The translations under genes and the position numbers were made by a program. This document shows, piece after piece, positions 9,207-18,531 of a stretch of 64,000 bases of DNA. Source of the stretch: Yersinia mollaretii ATCC 43969 (GTDB lineage Bacteria > Pseudomonadota > Gammaproteobacteria > Enterobacterales > Enterobacteriaceae). Where the stretch lies: NCBI RefSeq assembly GCF_013282725.1, contig NZ_CP054043.1, positions 4,092,001 through 4,156,000 of the forward strand. Reading direction: 5' to 3'. The notes under the pieces were generated by a model. It was not told where the DNA came from. It made no database searches and saw only the letters and a program-made list of their open reading frames with translations. The first letter of the stretch is position 1. Each line of letters opens with the position of its first letter.

Positions 9207-9501
9207 GGCGCAAGGGTAGAGTCAGACAGTAAAAATGCTACCGACAAGCCGCATCACATCTGCAATTAATAGCACATCACCCCACCTTTAATCTGCAATT
9301 AAGCATTTACCTCTGGCAACATCAAACTTCCCGCTTACTACTGGCTGTCTCGCAGCAGACAGATTAGAATAAGCCCGCTATCGCCTCTTTTTATGTCTTG
9401 TTTGGCGATAACTTTTTAGAATTTAATGAATTGTGTCGCTCTACCTCTAGACCAAGAGCGTGTGCATCGTGAATCATCTGGGCTAATAGAAAGTCATACC
9501 T
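9207..9501. other. Gene-free gap between grxA and ybjL
   Basis: I see no convincing gene, sRNA or operator in this stretch, which must hold the ybjL promoter. A short reading frame starting near 9426 overlaps the ybjL start in another frame and resembles nothing. Confidence 0.4.
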
Positions 9502-11190
9502 GTGAATATAAACGTCGCAAATTTGTTAAACGGCAACTACATCTTGCTGTTATTCGTAGTTTTAGCGCTAGGATTATGCCTAGGAAAACTGCGGTTGGGG
9601 CCGATCCAATTAGGTAACGCTATTGGTGTGTTAGTGGTATCACTGTTGCTAGGGCAACAACACTTTACCATCAACACAGAAGCGCTGAATCTGGGCTTCA
9701 TGCTATTTATTTTTTGTGTCGGCGTTGAAGCTGGTCCAAATTTTTTCTCTATTTTCTTCCGCGACGGCAAAAACTACCTGATGCTCGCCTTGGTCATGGT
9801 GGGCAGCGCAATGATTTTGGCGCTGGGGCTGGGTAAGTTATTTGGCTGGGATATTGGCCTAACAGCCGGGATGCTTGCCGGATCAATGACTTCCACACCC
9901 GTATTGGTTGGTGCAGGCGATACATTACGCAGTACCATTGCAAATAATCCGGCACTACAACACGCCCAAGATAACCTGAGCCTCGGTTACGCCTTAACCT
10001 ATCTTATCGGGCTGGTCAGCCTGATTTTAGGTGCCCGCTATCTGCCCAAACTTCAGCATCAGGATTTGCCCACCAGCGCCCAGCAAATTGCTCGCGAGCG
10101 GGGCTTGGATACCGATAGCCAGCGAAAAGTCTATTTACCCGTGATCCGCGCCTATCGCGTTGGCCCAGAGTTGGTTGCATGGGCAGATGGTAAAAATCTA
10201 CGTGAATTAGGGATTTATCGCCAAACCGGTTGCTATATTGAGCGCATTCGTCGTAATGGCATTTTGGCGAATCCAGACGGTGATGCGGTGCTGCAAGTGG
10301 GCGATGAGATCTCACTGGTGGGTTACCCCGATGCTCATTCCCGCCTTGACCCCAGTTTTCGTAACGGGAAAGAAGTGTTCGACCGCGATCTGCTGGATAT
10401 GCGCATTGTGACCGAAGAGATTGTGGTCAAAAACAGCAATGCGGTCGGCAAGCGGCTCAGCCACTTAAAACTGACCGACCACGGTTGTTTCCTTAACCGC
10501 GTGATCCGCAGCCAAATCGAAATGCCGATTGATGACAATGTAGTATTGAATAAAGGTGATGTGCTGCAAGTCAGCGGCGATGCGCGACGTGTCAAAAGTG
10601 TGGCAGAGAAAATTGGCTTTATCTCCATTCACAGTCAAGTCACTGACCTACTAGCTTTCTGTGCATTCTTTATTTTGGGGCTGATGATCGGCCTGATTAC
10701 ATTCCAGTTCAGCAACTTTAGTTTCGGGATTGGTAATGCCGCTGGCCTATTAATGGCCGGGATCATGCTCGGATTTTTACGTGCCAACCACCCTACTTTT
10801 GGCTATATCCCGCAAGGTGCGCTGAATATGGTGAAAGAGTTTGGATTGATGGTCTTTATGGCTGGCGTCGGATTAAGTGCAGGTGGGGGTATCAATAGCA
10901 GTCTGGGTGCTGTCGGCGGCCAAATGTTGATTTCCGGCCTGATTGTCAGTCTGGTACCCGTGGTTATCTGCTTCCTCTTTGGCGCTTATGTATTACGCAT
11001 GAACCGTGCCCTGCTTTTTGGGGCCATTATGGGAGCACGAACCTGTGCACCCGCCATGGATATCATCAGCGACACAGCGCGCAGTAACATCCCAGCGCTA
11101 GGCTATGCGGGCACTTATGCCATTGCAAACGTATTATTGACCCTAGCAGGCTCGTTGATCGTCATTGTCTGGCCGGGAATATTAGGTTAA
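9502..11190 (+). CDS. ybjL: Aspartate:alanine antiporter-family transporter YbjL
   Basis: The 562-residue protein starts at GTG ([25 protein letters not shown] in the family) and fits the AspT/YbjL exchanger family, usual length about 561. It has two membrane halves, each with about five spans (residues 10-190 and 375-560). Between them lie two TrkA-C/RCK_C regulatory domains (about 200-370). The first half carries [16 protein letters not shown], the second the matching [16 protein letters not shown]. Substrate in E. coli is not established; anion or dicarboxylate exchange is inferred from the family. rybB lies immediately downstream. Confidence 0.92.
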   Translation: MNINVANLLNGNYILLLFVVLALGLCLGKLRLGPIQLGNAIGVLVVSLLLGQQHFTINTEALNLGFMLFIFCVGVEAGPNFFSIFFRDGKNYLMLALVMVGSAMILALGLGKLFGWDIGLTAGMLAGSMTSTPVLVGAGDTLRSTIANNPALQHAQDNLSLGYALTYLIGLVSLILGARYLPKLQHQDLPTSAQQIARERGLDTDSQRKVYLPVIRAYRVGPELVAWADGKNLRELGIYRQTGCYIERIRRNGILANPDGDAVLQVGDEISLVGYPDAHSRLDPSFRNGKEVFDRDLLDMRIVTEEIVVKNSNAVGKRLSHLKLTDHGCFLNRVIRSQIEMPIDDNVVLNKGDVLQVSGDARRVKSVAEKIGFISIHSQVTDLLAFCAFFILGLMIGLITFQFSNFSFGIGNAAGLLMAGIMLGFLRANHPTFGYIPQGALNMVKEFGLMVFMAGVGLSAGGGINSSLGAVGGQMLISGLIVSLVPVVICFLFGAYVLRMNRALLFGAIMGARTCAPAMDIISDTARSNIPALGYAGTYAIANVLLTLAGSLIVIVWPGILG

Positions 11191-11252
11191 TGCACCAAAA
11201 GGGATATTCAGGGCAAAGCTAAACATTCTTTTATACTTTTTTCATTTCCCCA

Positions 11253-11279
11253 GAACTTTCTGACTAGACTGGGGTCTGA
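11253..11279 (+). promoter_or_regulatory. Sigma-E promoter of rybB
   Basis: GAACTT (11253-11258) and TCTGA (11275-11279) with a 16-bp spacer match the sigma-E -35/-10 pattern. They are placed 6 bp before the expected rybB first base (11286). In E. coli rybB is transcribed by sigma-E. Confidence 0.8.
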
Positions 11280-11285
11280 ATTAGT

Positions 11286-11366
11286 GCCACTGCTTTTCTT
11301 TGATGTCCCCATATTGAGGAGCCCGATAGTCCCGCCTTCTTAGGTTCAAGACTAGTCGGGTTTTTT
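11286..11366 (+). ncRNA. rybB: RybB small regulatory RNA
   Basis: RybB is an Hfq-dependent sRNA that represses many outer membrane protein mRNAs upon envelope stress. The 5' end GCCACTGCTTTTCTTTGATG is the conserved RybB seed, followed by TCCCCAT and GGAGCCC. The 3' end is an intrinsic terminator (CCCGATAGTC / GACTAGTCGGG with mismatches, then TTTTTT). It lies next to ybjL, as in E. coli. The seed is unchanged; the terminator stem and loop differ from E. coli. Confidence 0.92.
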
Positions 11367-11413
11367 CTTGCCTGAAATTTGAGTCCTGTCGCTCTCTCCC
11401 CCTCTTATCCTCC

Positions 11414-11430
11414 CTTAAGGCTTTCTTAAG
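11414..11430 (+). promoter_or_regulatory. Perfect PmrA (BasR) box
   Basis: CTTAAG, five bases (GCTTT), CTTAAG is an exact match to the PmrA direct-repeat operator. It lies 50 bp before the first PAP2 gene. ybjG belongs to the PmrA regulon in Salmonella, so both phosphatase genes are probably induced by PmrAB signals such as iron, low pH or polymyxin. Confidence 0.8.
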
Positions 11431-11480
11431 ACAAAATTATTACAGTAAAAACACTCCCTACTTCCTGCTCAGGTTATTTC

Positions 11481-12239
11481 GTGAAGACCAGCAAGCCTAT
11501 GCCCCAATCTAAGAGCGTCACACTGACATTAAATAGTGCCTCAACAACACCAGTAATTAGGACAAAGCCTCTTTACTCGTTGCCACTAACCTTCTATTTT
11601 TGGCAGGCTTTTGGGTTGATGATCAGTGGATTACTCTTTCTCTGGCTATCTCGTAACGAGCAGCTGGATTGGTTTATCAGCAATTATTGGTTTGATCCCG
11701 TTGGGCAGAATTTTCCGCTGGAACATAATTACTGGCTAGATTTACTTAATCACCGATTATTGAAAATCACCATTATCAGCGCTGCCGTGGTCACCTTGTT
11801 ATGGGGTCTTTATCGCCGAAATGGCCGAATAGTGACCAGCATGTTGCTGTTTGGGGTGGGTCCGTTGGTCATCGGCATCCTAAAAGCCACCAGCGCACAC
11901 TCCTGCCCTTGGGATCTGGTGGAGTATGGCGGGAAATCCCTGAGTTATGTGCTGATGGAGAGTCCCCCTGTCGGGGCAGGTCCCGGTCACTGCTTTCCCG
12001 GTGGCCACGCCTCCAGCGGCTTTGCTGTCATGGCGCTGTTTTTCCTGTTTTATCCAGAGCGACCTCGGCTGGCGACCCTATGCTGGTTCGCTGGTGTCAG
12101 CCTAGGTATGCTGATGGGATTTGGTCAAGTTATGCGCGGAGCACATTTTCTGACTCACAACCTGTGGGCGGGGTGGTGGGTATGGCTTAGCCAGTTGACT
12201 CTGTTTTGGATGATTAGCGGTTATTACAGCCGTGATTAA
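11481..12239 (+). CDS. PAP2-family membrane lipid phosphatase
   Basis: This 252-residue integral membrane protein carries the three PAP2 signatures in variant form: KATSAHSCPWDL, the loop CFPGGHASSGF with the catalytic-type SGH replaced by GGH..SSG, and MRGAHFLTHNLW with the C3 histidine. About six spans are predicted (near 32-52, 90-112, 118-135, 165-185, 192-212 and 220-243). Enzymes with the CPWDL element are often encoded near lipid A modification genes. Substrate is unknown: lipid A, phosphatidylglycerophosphate or undecaprenyl diphosphate are all possible. The start may be GTG 11481 or ATG 11499. It lies 12 bp before ybjG in a likely PmrA-controlled operon. Confidence 0.75.
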   Translation: MKTSKPMPQSKSVTLTLNSASTTPVIRTKPLYSLPLTFYFWQAFGLMISGLLFLWLSRNEQLDWFISNYWFDPVGQNFPLEHNYWLDLLNHRLLKITIISAAVVTLLWGLYRRNGRIVTSMLLFGVGPLVIGILKATSAHSCPWDLVEYGGKSLSYVLMESPPVGAGPGHCFPGGHASSGFAVMALFFLFYPERPRLATLCWFAGVSLGMLMGFGQVMRGAHFLTHNLWAGWWVWLSQLTLFWMISGYYSRD

Positions 12240-12251
12240 AGGTACAGAATA

Positions 12252-12857
12252 ATGGAACAAATGAATTACTTTTTCTTTTCCATGATAAATGCGACTCCCG
12301 CATCATCGCCATGGATGATTTCTTTTGCGACCTTCATCGCACGCGATTTGATCATGATTGTTCCTGTGTTGCTGGTAGCCTTGTGGCTATGGGGACCGAA
12401 AAACACCATGGAATTACAGCGCACCGTAGTGAGCAAAGCCGCCATTGCCCTCGCTTTCTCCATGCTTTCAGCCGCCTGTATTGGTATGCTTTTCCCTCAC
12501 GATCGGCCTTTTGTGGTGGGTTTTGGTTATAACTTTCTGAGTCATGCCCCTGATAGCTCATTCCCGAGCGATCACGGCACCGCTATTTTTACCGTCGCCT
12601 TAGCCTTTGTTTTTTGGCATAAAATCTGGTCGGCTATCACTATGATGGGGGTCGCTATCGCCATTGCCTGGTCACGCGTTTATCTGGGTGTCCACTGGCC
12701 TTTAGATATGGTAGGTGCTTTCATATTGGGAATTATCGGTTGTCTATTTGCTCAGTTGGTGTGGAATTTGTTCGGAGACGCTATCTCCAGTGGCATGAAG
12801 CGCCTTTATCACCTGAGTTTTGCCTTACCTATCAGTCGTGGATGGGTCAGAAGTTAG
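12252..12857 (+). CDS. ybjG: Undecaprenyl-diphosphatase YbjG (BcrC-type)
   Basis: YbjG removes a phosphate from undecaprenyl diphosphate on the periplasmic side and so recycles the carrier lipid for peptidoglycan and O-antigen. The 201 residues hold the PAP2 motifs FPHDRPF, SSFPSDHGT and SRVYLGVHWPLDMVGA, with catalytic histidines in the last two. The tail FALPISRGWVRS matches E. coli YbjG. It is the second gene after the PmrA box. It partly overlaps UppP and LpxT in function; LpxT is also in this window (56.6 kb). Confidence 0.9.
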   Translation: MEQMNYFFFSMINATPASSPWMISFATFIARDLIMIVPVLLVALWLWGPKNTMELQRTVVSKAAIALAFSMLSAACIGMLFPHDRPFVVGFGYNFLSHAPDSSFPSDHGTAIFTVALAFVFWHKIWSAITMMGVAIAIAWSRVYLGVHWPLDMVGAFILGIIGCLFAQLVWNLFGDAISSGMKRLYHLSFALPISRGWVRS

Positions 12858-13105
12858 CAACACTCCGTTATTGATCTCATATTGCCGATTTAGCCCAAAG
12901 ATCGGCACTATCCTCGCTTTCCCTTCAATATTAAAAGTACTGTAAAATCAATTAACTAAAAAATAACCAGCATCATGCCTCATCATGAATGTTATTTAAA
13001 TAACAAATCACATTATAATTAGTGAGAATTGTCTTTGTTTAATCCTTATTATGTTATTATTCTAACAATAGAATCCACTTACAGATGAACAAAAGGACAA
13101 TAAGC

Positions 13106-13777
13106 ATGACCATCAATTACGCTAATTACATCGACCATACCCTATTGGCAATGGATGCCACCGAAGCACAAATTATTAAGCTGTGTGATGAGGCCAAACA
13201 ACATCATTTCTATACCGTATGTGTGAACTCCGGTTATGTTCCACTCGCTGCTCAACAGTTAGCGGGTAGTCCGGTTAAAGTCTGTTCAGTCATTGGCTTC
13301 CCATTGGGTGCAGGTCTGACTGAAGCAAAAGCATTTGAAGCTCAAGCGGCGATCAAAGCTGGCGCACAAGAGATTGATATGGTTATTAATGTTGGCTGGT
13401 TGAAAAGCGGGAAAATAGCTGAAGTCAAAGCCGATATTAAGGCTGTGCGCGATAATTGCGCCTCTACACCGTTGAAGGTAATATTAGAAACTTGCTTGCT
13501 CAGTGATGCACAAATCGTTCAGGTTTGTGAGATGTGCCGTGAGTTAGACGTTGCCTTTGTGAAAACCTCAACTGGTTTCAGCACTGGCGGCGCGAAAGAG
13601 GAAGATGTGAAATTGATGCGTGCCACGGTAGGCTCGATGATGGGTGTTAAGGCATCCGGTGCAGTTCGTGACCAAGCAATTGCTGAAAAAATGATTCTGG
13701 CAGGAGCAACGCGAATAGGCACTAGCTCAGGAGTCGCTATCGTTTCGGGTCAGCAAGCGGCCGCGTCAAGCTACTAA
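13106..13777 (+). CDS. deoC: Deoxyribose-phosphate aldolase DeoC
   Basis: DeoC splits 2-deoxyribose-5-phosphate into glyceraldehyde-3-phosphate and acetaldehyde. The 223 residues show the class I aldolase segments [31 protein letters not shown], and the Schiff-base lysine region [15 protein letters not shown], plus [13 protein letters not shown] choose ATG 13106 ([12 protein letters not shown]), with AAAGGAC upstream; the longer frame from 13085 adds seven residues. It is not in a deoCABD cluster, so it resembles the shorter second DeoC type of Yersinia. It is followed by a terminator and its likely regulator deoR. Confidence 0.92.
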   Translation: MTINYANYIDHTLLAMDATEAQIIKLCDEAKQHHFYTVCVNSGYVPLAAQQLAGSPVKVCSVIGFPLGAGLTEAKAFEAQAAIKAGAQEIDMVINVGWLKSGKIAEVKADIKAVRDNCASTPLKVILETCLLSDAQIVQVCEMCRELDVAFVKTSTGFSTGGAKEEDVKLMRATVGSMMGVKASGAVRDQAIAEKMILAGATRIGTSSGVAIVSGQQAAASSY

Positions 13778-13785
13778 AACATTGT

Positions 13786-13812
13786 AAGCCCGGTTAATAC
13801 CGGGCTTATTTA
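13786..13812 (+). terminator. deoC terminator
   Basis: AAGCCCGG/CCGGGCTT stem with a six-base loop, then ATTTATT, lies just after deoC. Confidence 0.75.
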
Positions 13813-13869
13813 TTGCCCTGTGCTATTTCGCAGTACAGAGTATTAAGCCTAGTTTGTCAGGAATCGCTT

Positions 13870-14634
13870 ATGGAAACCCGCCGTGCAGAACGAATCAATA
13901 AACTTACTCAGGCCCTAAAGCGTTCCGATAAAATCCATCTAAAAGATGCCGCCAGTCTGTTGCGGGTTTCAGAAATGACCATTCGACGGGATCTTAGCGC
14001 CGAGCCTACTTCAGTCATTTTGCTGGGAGGTTATGTGGTGATGGACCCCAAAAGCAACAATGCCAACAGCTATTTTGTGTCTGATCAGCAGGCAAAACAG
14101 GTGGAAGAGAAGCGGCGTATTGGCCAGTTGGCAGCACGTCTAATCGTGGAAAATGATACGGTTTTTTTTGACTGTGGCACTACCATTCCCTCTATCATTG
14201 ACGAGATCGATGAAGAGCTGGCATTTACCGCAATTTGTTACTCGCTCAACACCTTTCTCTCCTTGCAAGATAAACCTAATTGCAAAGTCATCCTGTGTGG
14301 TGGTGAGTTCAAACCCAATAACTATATTTTCACCCCAATCAGTCAGCATAATGAACTGGACAATGCCTGTCCAAATAAGGCTTTTATCTCGGCAGCAGGT
14401 GTGTCGGTTGAGTATGGCGTAACCTGTTTCAACTTTGATGAGATCTTATTAAAGCATCGTGCCATTGCCAAATCTCAGTATAAAATTTTGGTGGCCGACC
14501 ACAGTAAGTTTGGCAAAATAAAACCCGCCAGTATCGGCCCACTCACACTCTTTGATGCCGTGATCACTGACCGTCAACCTGATGCCGAATTCAGCCAGTT
14601 CTTTTTAGCTCAAGGTATCAAACTCGACTGTTAA
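13870..14634 (+). CDS. deoR: Deoxyribonucleoside operon repressor DeoR
   Basis: DeoR represses deoxynucleoside catabolic genes and is relieved by deoxyribose-5-phosphate. The 254-residue protein has the N-terminal winged-helix HTH (METRRAERINKL, then LRVSEMTIRRDLSAE). The sugar-phosphate sensor domain shows FFDCGTTIPSIID, VILCGGEFKP and ADHSKFGKI. The ATG at 13870 gives the family N-terminus; an upstream extension to 13813 is unlikely. In E. coli deoR lies near dacC and ybjG, the same neighbourhood as here. Control of the adjacent deoC is inferred. Confidence 0.92.
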   Translation: METRRAERINKLTQALKRSDKIHLKDAASLLRVSEMTIRRDLSAEPTSVILLGGYVVMDPKSNNANSYFVSDQQAKQVEEKRRIGQLAARLIVENDTVFFDCGTTIPSIIDEIDEELAFTAICYSLNTFLSLQDKPNCKVILCGGEFKPNNYIFTPISQHNELDNACPNKAFISAAGVSVEYGVTCFNFDEILLKHRAIAKSQYKILVADHSKFGKIKPASIGPLTLFDAVITDRQPDAEFSQFFLAQGIKLDC

Positions 14635-15660
14635 GCTTGATTTCATAGTAAAAATCCCATTTCAGTCAGCATCGGGTAGCTAGCTCTACCCGCGTATTAT
14701 CGGACAAAAATTGAACTCTATTTAATTTGCAAAAGAGGTGGCTAATAACCATATTTTATATATGGTTAAATATTGTTCTTACCATATTAATTTTAAAACA
14801 TGATTTCATTATTTAATTAATATCAGGTATTGACTGGATTTAACGTAAATTAATTTAACAAATGGTCTTCTTTTAACACATTTCAATAATAGAATAATCT
14901 AAGGTGATCGCCTGATACATTATTATCCACGATAATTCGTATGACAAATAAAAACATCCACCAAAAAAAACACTTCTGATTTATTTTCCACAGCGATAGT
15001 CATTACTGCTTCTTTCTTATTTTCTGATTCTATCTCCCTCCAAACCCAAGAATCTCCAACAAATCACAAAAACAAATAAATACATTAAAATCAATAATAT
15101 AAAACAATTTCTCTATTTCAGACTAATGATATTCATCAATAAAACGGTGAAAAACTTGTTTTCTTCTAGATCCACACGCGTGGTTAAAATATATTGCACA
15201 CCAAGAATTGAGTGATGAAGAATAAACTGTTTATTTGTTAACCAAAATGAGAAAGGGGCTTTTTAATTATCTTCAGTAATAAATTGCAAACATTCATATA
15301 ACAATCAGTTGTAAATTTGCAACAAATGATCTGAAACGAGTTTATTAAGCATTTGGGAGCATGATCACGGTAGTTTTCACTATAAATAGCTATCTTGCCG
15401 CCAGCAAAAACTACCGCACTGACGGCAACAACAGAAATAACCGATGAAGCGAATCAACGCGTTTATGATCGGTTAAATTTTGCACTTTAATTTTTAGATT
15501 TTAAGTACGACCACGGCACCAAAGTAATAACCAGGGCACCCATTTAACCGAATCGTTTTGACTGAATTTTTCACCTGATAATGTCACTCAATAATGCATT
15601 ACAGGTATCTAACTTTCGGCTCTTAATTTTAATTTAACGTGTTCACAATGGAGATTTTTC
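14635..15660. other. 1-kb AT-rich gap between deoR and sdaC
   Basis: No reading frame resembling a gene is seen in about 1,000 bases. The stretch is strongly AT-rich and must contain the sdaC promoter. Visible structure: inverted arms CGGTAGTTTT (15368-15377) and AAAACTACCG (15407-15416) separated by about 29 bases, and TTGTAAATTTGCAA at about 15310-15323. It may hold Lrp, CRP or H-NS sites, an unrecognised leader RNA, or decayed sequence. Confidence 0.4.
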
Positions 15661-16953
15661 ATGGACACTACTCAAGCAGGCACCCTTGCCTCCACGGGAA
15701 AAGTTTCAGCGAGTACATGGCGTAAAAGTGACACCATGTGGATGTTGGGTTTATACGGTACAGCAATAGGTGCAGGTGTCTTATTCCTGCCAATCAATGC
15801 CGGTATCGGCGGTCTACTGCCACTGATTGTGATGGCTATCATTGCGTTCCCGATGACCTTCTTTGCTCACCGTGGTCTGTGCCGCTTTGTGCTTTCAGGT
15901 AAAAATCCGGGTGAAGATATTACTGAAGTGGTTGAAGAGCATTTCGGTATCGGCGCAGGTAAGCTGATTACGCTTCTCTACTTCTTCGCTATCTACCCCA
16001 TTTTGTTGGTTTACAGCGTCGCGATTACTAATACCGTTGATAGCTTCATCACCCACCAGATGCACCTGCCATCACCGCCTCGTGCCATTTTGTCTCTGAT
16101 TCTGATCATTGGCCTGATGACTATCGTGCGTTTTGGTGAGCACGCCATTGTAAAAGCAATGAGCATCTTGGTGTTCCCATTTGTTGCGGCATTGATGTTG
16201 TTGGCGGTGTACCTGATCCCGAACTGGTCTGGTGCCATCTTCGAACATGTGTCAATGGACGGTAACGGCACCGGTAGCGGCCTGTGGATGACCATGTGGC
16301 TGGTGATTCCGGTCATGGTGTTCTCATTCAACCACTCCCCGATCATCTCTGCGTTTGCAGTCTCAAAACGTGAAGAGTACGGCGTCGATGCTGAGAAAAA
16401 ATGTTCCCGCATTTTGGCTTTCGCTCACATCATGATGGTTGTTACTGTCATGTTCTTCGTCTTCAGCTGTGTTCTGAGCCTCTCTCCGGCAGATCTGGCA
16501 GAAGCGAAAAGCCAAAACATCTCTATTTTGTCTTATCTGGCTAACCACTTTAATACCCCAATCATTGCCTACATGGCACCGGTTATCGCCTTTATCGCCA
16601 TCACAAAATCATTCTTGGGCCACTACCTAGGTGCACGTGAAGGCTTTAACGGCATGATGATTAAGTCTCTGCGTAGCAAAGGCAAAACCATCAATCATGA
16701 CAAACTGAACCGCATCACTGCGCTGTTCATGCTGGTAACCACTTGGATTGTCGCCACTCTGAACCCAAGCATCTTGGGCATGATTGAAACTCTCGGTGGC
16801 CCAATCATCGCCATGCTGCTGTTCCTGATGCCAATGTATGCCATCCATAAAGTTCCAGCGATGCGCAAATACAGTGGCAAAATCAGCAACGTATTCGTGG
16901 TTATCATGGGCCTTATTGCTATCTCAGCAATCTTGTTCAGCCTGTTTGGTTAA
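15661..16953 (+). CDS. sdaC: Serine:H+ symporter SdaC
   Basis: SdaC imports L-serine with protons. The 430 residues form about 11 membrane spans of the hydroxy/aromatic amino acid permease (HAAAP) family. Diagnostic segments are [21 protein letters not shown] near the N-terminus, [29 protein letters not shown] and [18 protein letters not shown] lies before the ATG. Two hairpins (16963-16989 and 17014-17037) separate it from the serine deaminase gene, so the pair probably forms an operon with reduced readthrough. Uptake and deamination of serine are thus linked, as in E. coli sdaCB. Confidence 0.94.
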   Translation: MDTTQAGTLASTGKVSASTWRKSDTMWMLGLYGTAIGAGVLFLPINAGIGGLLPLIVMAIIAFPMTFFAHRGLCRFVLSGKNPGEDITEVVEEHFGIGAGKLITLLYFFAIYPILLVYSVAITNTVDSFITHQMHLPSPPRAILSLILIIGLMTIVRFGEHAIVKAMSILVFPFVAALMLLAVYLIPNWSGAIFEHVSMDGNGTGSGLWMTMWLVIPVMVFSFNHSPIISAFAVSKREEYGVDAEKKCSRILAFAHIMMVVTVMFFVFSCVLSLSPADLAEAKSQNISILSYLANHFNTPIIAYMAPVIAFIAITKSFLGHYLGAREGFNGMMIKSLRSKGKTINHDKLNRITALFMLVTTWIVATLNPSILGMIETLGGPIIAMLLFLMPMYAIHKVPAMRKYSGKISNVFVVIMGLIAISAILFSLFG

Positions 16954-16962
16954 ATGATGCTG

Positions 16963-17042
16963 GGGCTGGCTATCTTCCACAGCCAGCCCATCTGATGCAG
17001 TAAATCGTTTCAAAAGCCGGTGCGTCCGTACCGGCTTCTTAT
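16963..17042 (+). terminator. Two intercistronic hairpins between sdaC and sdaB
   Basis: GGGCTGGCT/AGCCAGCCC (16963-16971, 16981-16989) and AAGCCGGT/ACCGGCTT (17014-17021, 17030-17037). The second is followed by TTCTTATT. They may act as a partial terminator or as mRNA stabilisers. Confidence 0.55.
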
Positions 17043-17093
17043 TCCACGGCAGTGTCAGCAATTTAATAATTAGAACCTTTAAGAGGCTAATAT

Positions 17094-18461
17094 ATGGTCA
17101 GCGTTTTTGACATTTTCAAGATTGGTATTGGTCCTTCCAGCTCCCATACCGTCGGCCCGATGAAGGCTGGCAAGCTGTTTACCGATGATTTAATCGAATT
17201 GGGGCATCTTTCTGCCGTCACACGAATCACTGTGGATGTTTACGGCTCGCTGTCTCTTACTGGCAAAGGCCACCACACTGATATCGCCATTATTATGGGC
17301 CTAGCGGGGAATCTCCCCGATACTGTTGATATTGATGCTATTGCGGGGTTTATCCGCGATGTCGAGCTGCGTGAGCGGCTGCTGTTGGCCAATGGCAAAC
17401 ATGAAGTTGATTTCCCGGCCCAAGGGGGGATGAACTTCCATGAAACCAATTTACCCCTGCATGAGAATGGCATGACCATCACGGCACATGCGGGTGATGC
17501 AGCCCTTTTCAGTAAGACCTATTACTCCATCGGCGGTGGATTTATTGTCGATGAAGCCCATTTTGGTCAGCAAGATAGCCACGCGGTTGCGGTGCCCTAT
17601 CCCTTCAATTCTGCTCGCGACTTACAGAAACACTGTAAAGATACTGGGTTATCACTATCCGGTTTAGTGATGCAAAATGAGTTGGCGTTGCACAGTAAAG
17701 CTGAAATCAGCGCGCACTTTGGGGCGATTTGGGATGTCATGCGCGCCGGAATTGAACGCGGTATTAACACTGAAGGTTTATTGCCTGGCCCAATGAGAGT
17801 GCCCCGTCGTGCCGCTGCATTGCGCCGTATGCTGGTGACGACCGACAAACATAATGCCGATCCGATGATGGTGGTCGATTGGATCAATATGTATGCGCTA
17901 GCCGTCAACGAAGAGAATGCGGCGGGCGGGCGGGTTGTCACCGCACCAACCAACGGCGCATGTGGCATCATTCCGGCGGTGTTGGCTTACTACGATAAGT
18001 TTATTCGCCCTGTGAATGAGAACTCCTACAGCCGCTATTTTCTGGTCTCTGGTGTGATTGGTGCACTGTATAAAATGAACGCCTCTATTTCTGGCGCTGA
18101 AGTAGGGTGTCAGGGGGAAGTGGGTGTTGCCTGCTCAATGGCCGCTGCCGGTCTGGCTGAATTGATGGGCGGTAGCCCTGCTCAGGTCTGTATCGCCGCT
18201 GAAATCGCCATGGAGCACAATCTGGGGCTAACTTGTGACCCGGTTGCTGGGCAAGTTCAAGTGCCTTGCATTGAGCGCAATGCGATCTCCGCCGTGCAAG
18301 CCGTTAACTCTGCCCGTATGGCACTGCGTCGGACGAGCGAGCCGAGTGTCTGTTTGGATAAAGTCATCGAAACGATGTACGAAACTGGCAAAGATATGAA
18401 CTCAAAATACCGCGAAACCTCCCGTGGTGGGCTGGCAATCAAGGTTGTAGCTTGTAACTGA
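17094..18461 (+). CDS. sdaB: L-serine ammonia-lyase (4Fe-4S serine deaminase)
   Basis: The enzyme converts L-serine to pyruvate and ammonia with a 4Fe-4S cluster. The 455-residue protein has the beta domain start SVFDIFKIGIGPSSSHTVGP and the alpha domain with APTNGACGIIP. Cys339 (EVGCQGEVG), Cys381 (GLTCDPVAG) and Cys392 (QVPCIERN) fit the three cluster ligands of this enzyme class. It follows sdaC, so the symbol sdaB is taken from context; sdaA cannot be excluded by sequence alone. A perfect 16-bp stem terminator follows. Confidence 0.92.
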   Translation: MVSVFDIFKIGIGPSSSHTVGPMKAGKLFTDDLIELGHLSAVTRITVDVYGSLSLTGKGHHTDIAIIMGLAGNLPDTVDIDAIAGFIRDVELRERLLLANGKHEVDFPAQGGMNFHETNLPLHENGMTITAHAGDAALFSKTYYSIGGGFIVDEAHFGQQDSHAVAVPYPFNSARDLQKHCKDTGLSLSGLVMQNELALHSKAEISAHFGAIWDVMRAGIERGINTEGLLPGPMRVPRRAAALRRMLVTTDKHNADPMMVVDWINMYALAVNEENAAGGRVVTAPTNGACGIIPAVLAYYDKFIRPVNENSYSRYFLVSGVIGALYKMNASISGAEVGCQGEVGVACSMAAAGLAELMGGSPAQVCIAAEIAMEHNLGLTCDPVAGQVQVPCIERNAISAVQAVNSARMALRRTSEPSVCLDKVIETMYETGKDMNSKYRETSRGGLAIKVVACN

Positions 18462-18475
18462 TTTATTGCTGTTTC

Positions 18476-18511
18476 AAGATAAATGGCTACTCCTCAGTAG
18501 CCATTTATCTT
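18476..18511. terminator. Bidirectional terminator between sdaB and dacC
   Basis: A perfect 16-bp stem (AAGATAAATGGCTACT and its complement) with the loop CCTC lies between the convergent stops of sdaB and dacC. Short A/T tracts on both sides allow use in both directions. Confidence 0.8.
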
Positions 18512-18531
18512 ATTAATCAATCACATTAAGA

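Noticed and set aside
9426..9617. Short frame before and overlapping ybjL
   Set aside because: It overlaps the conserved ybjL N-terminus in another frame and resembles no family.
15310..15323. CRP site before sdaC
   Set aside because: TTGTAAATTTGCAA is an inverted repeat but does not carry the TGTGA/TCACA halves.
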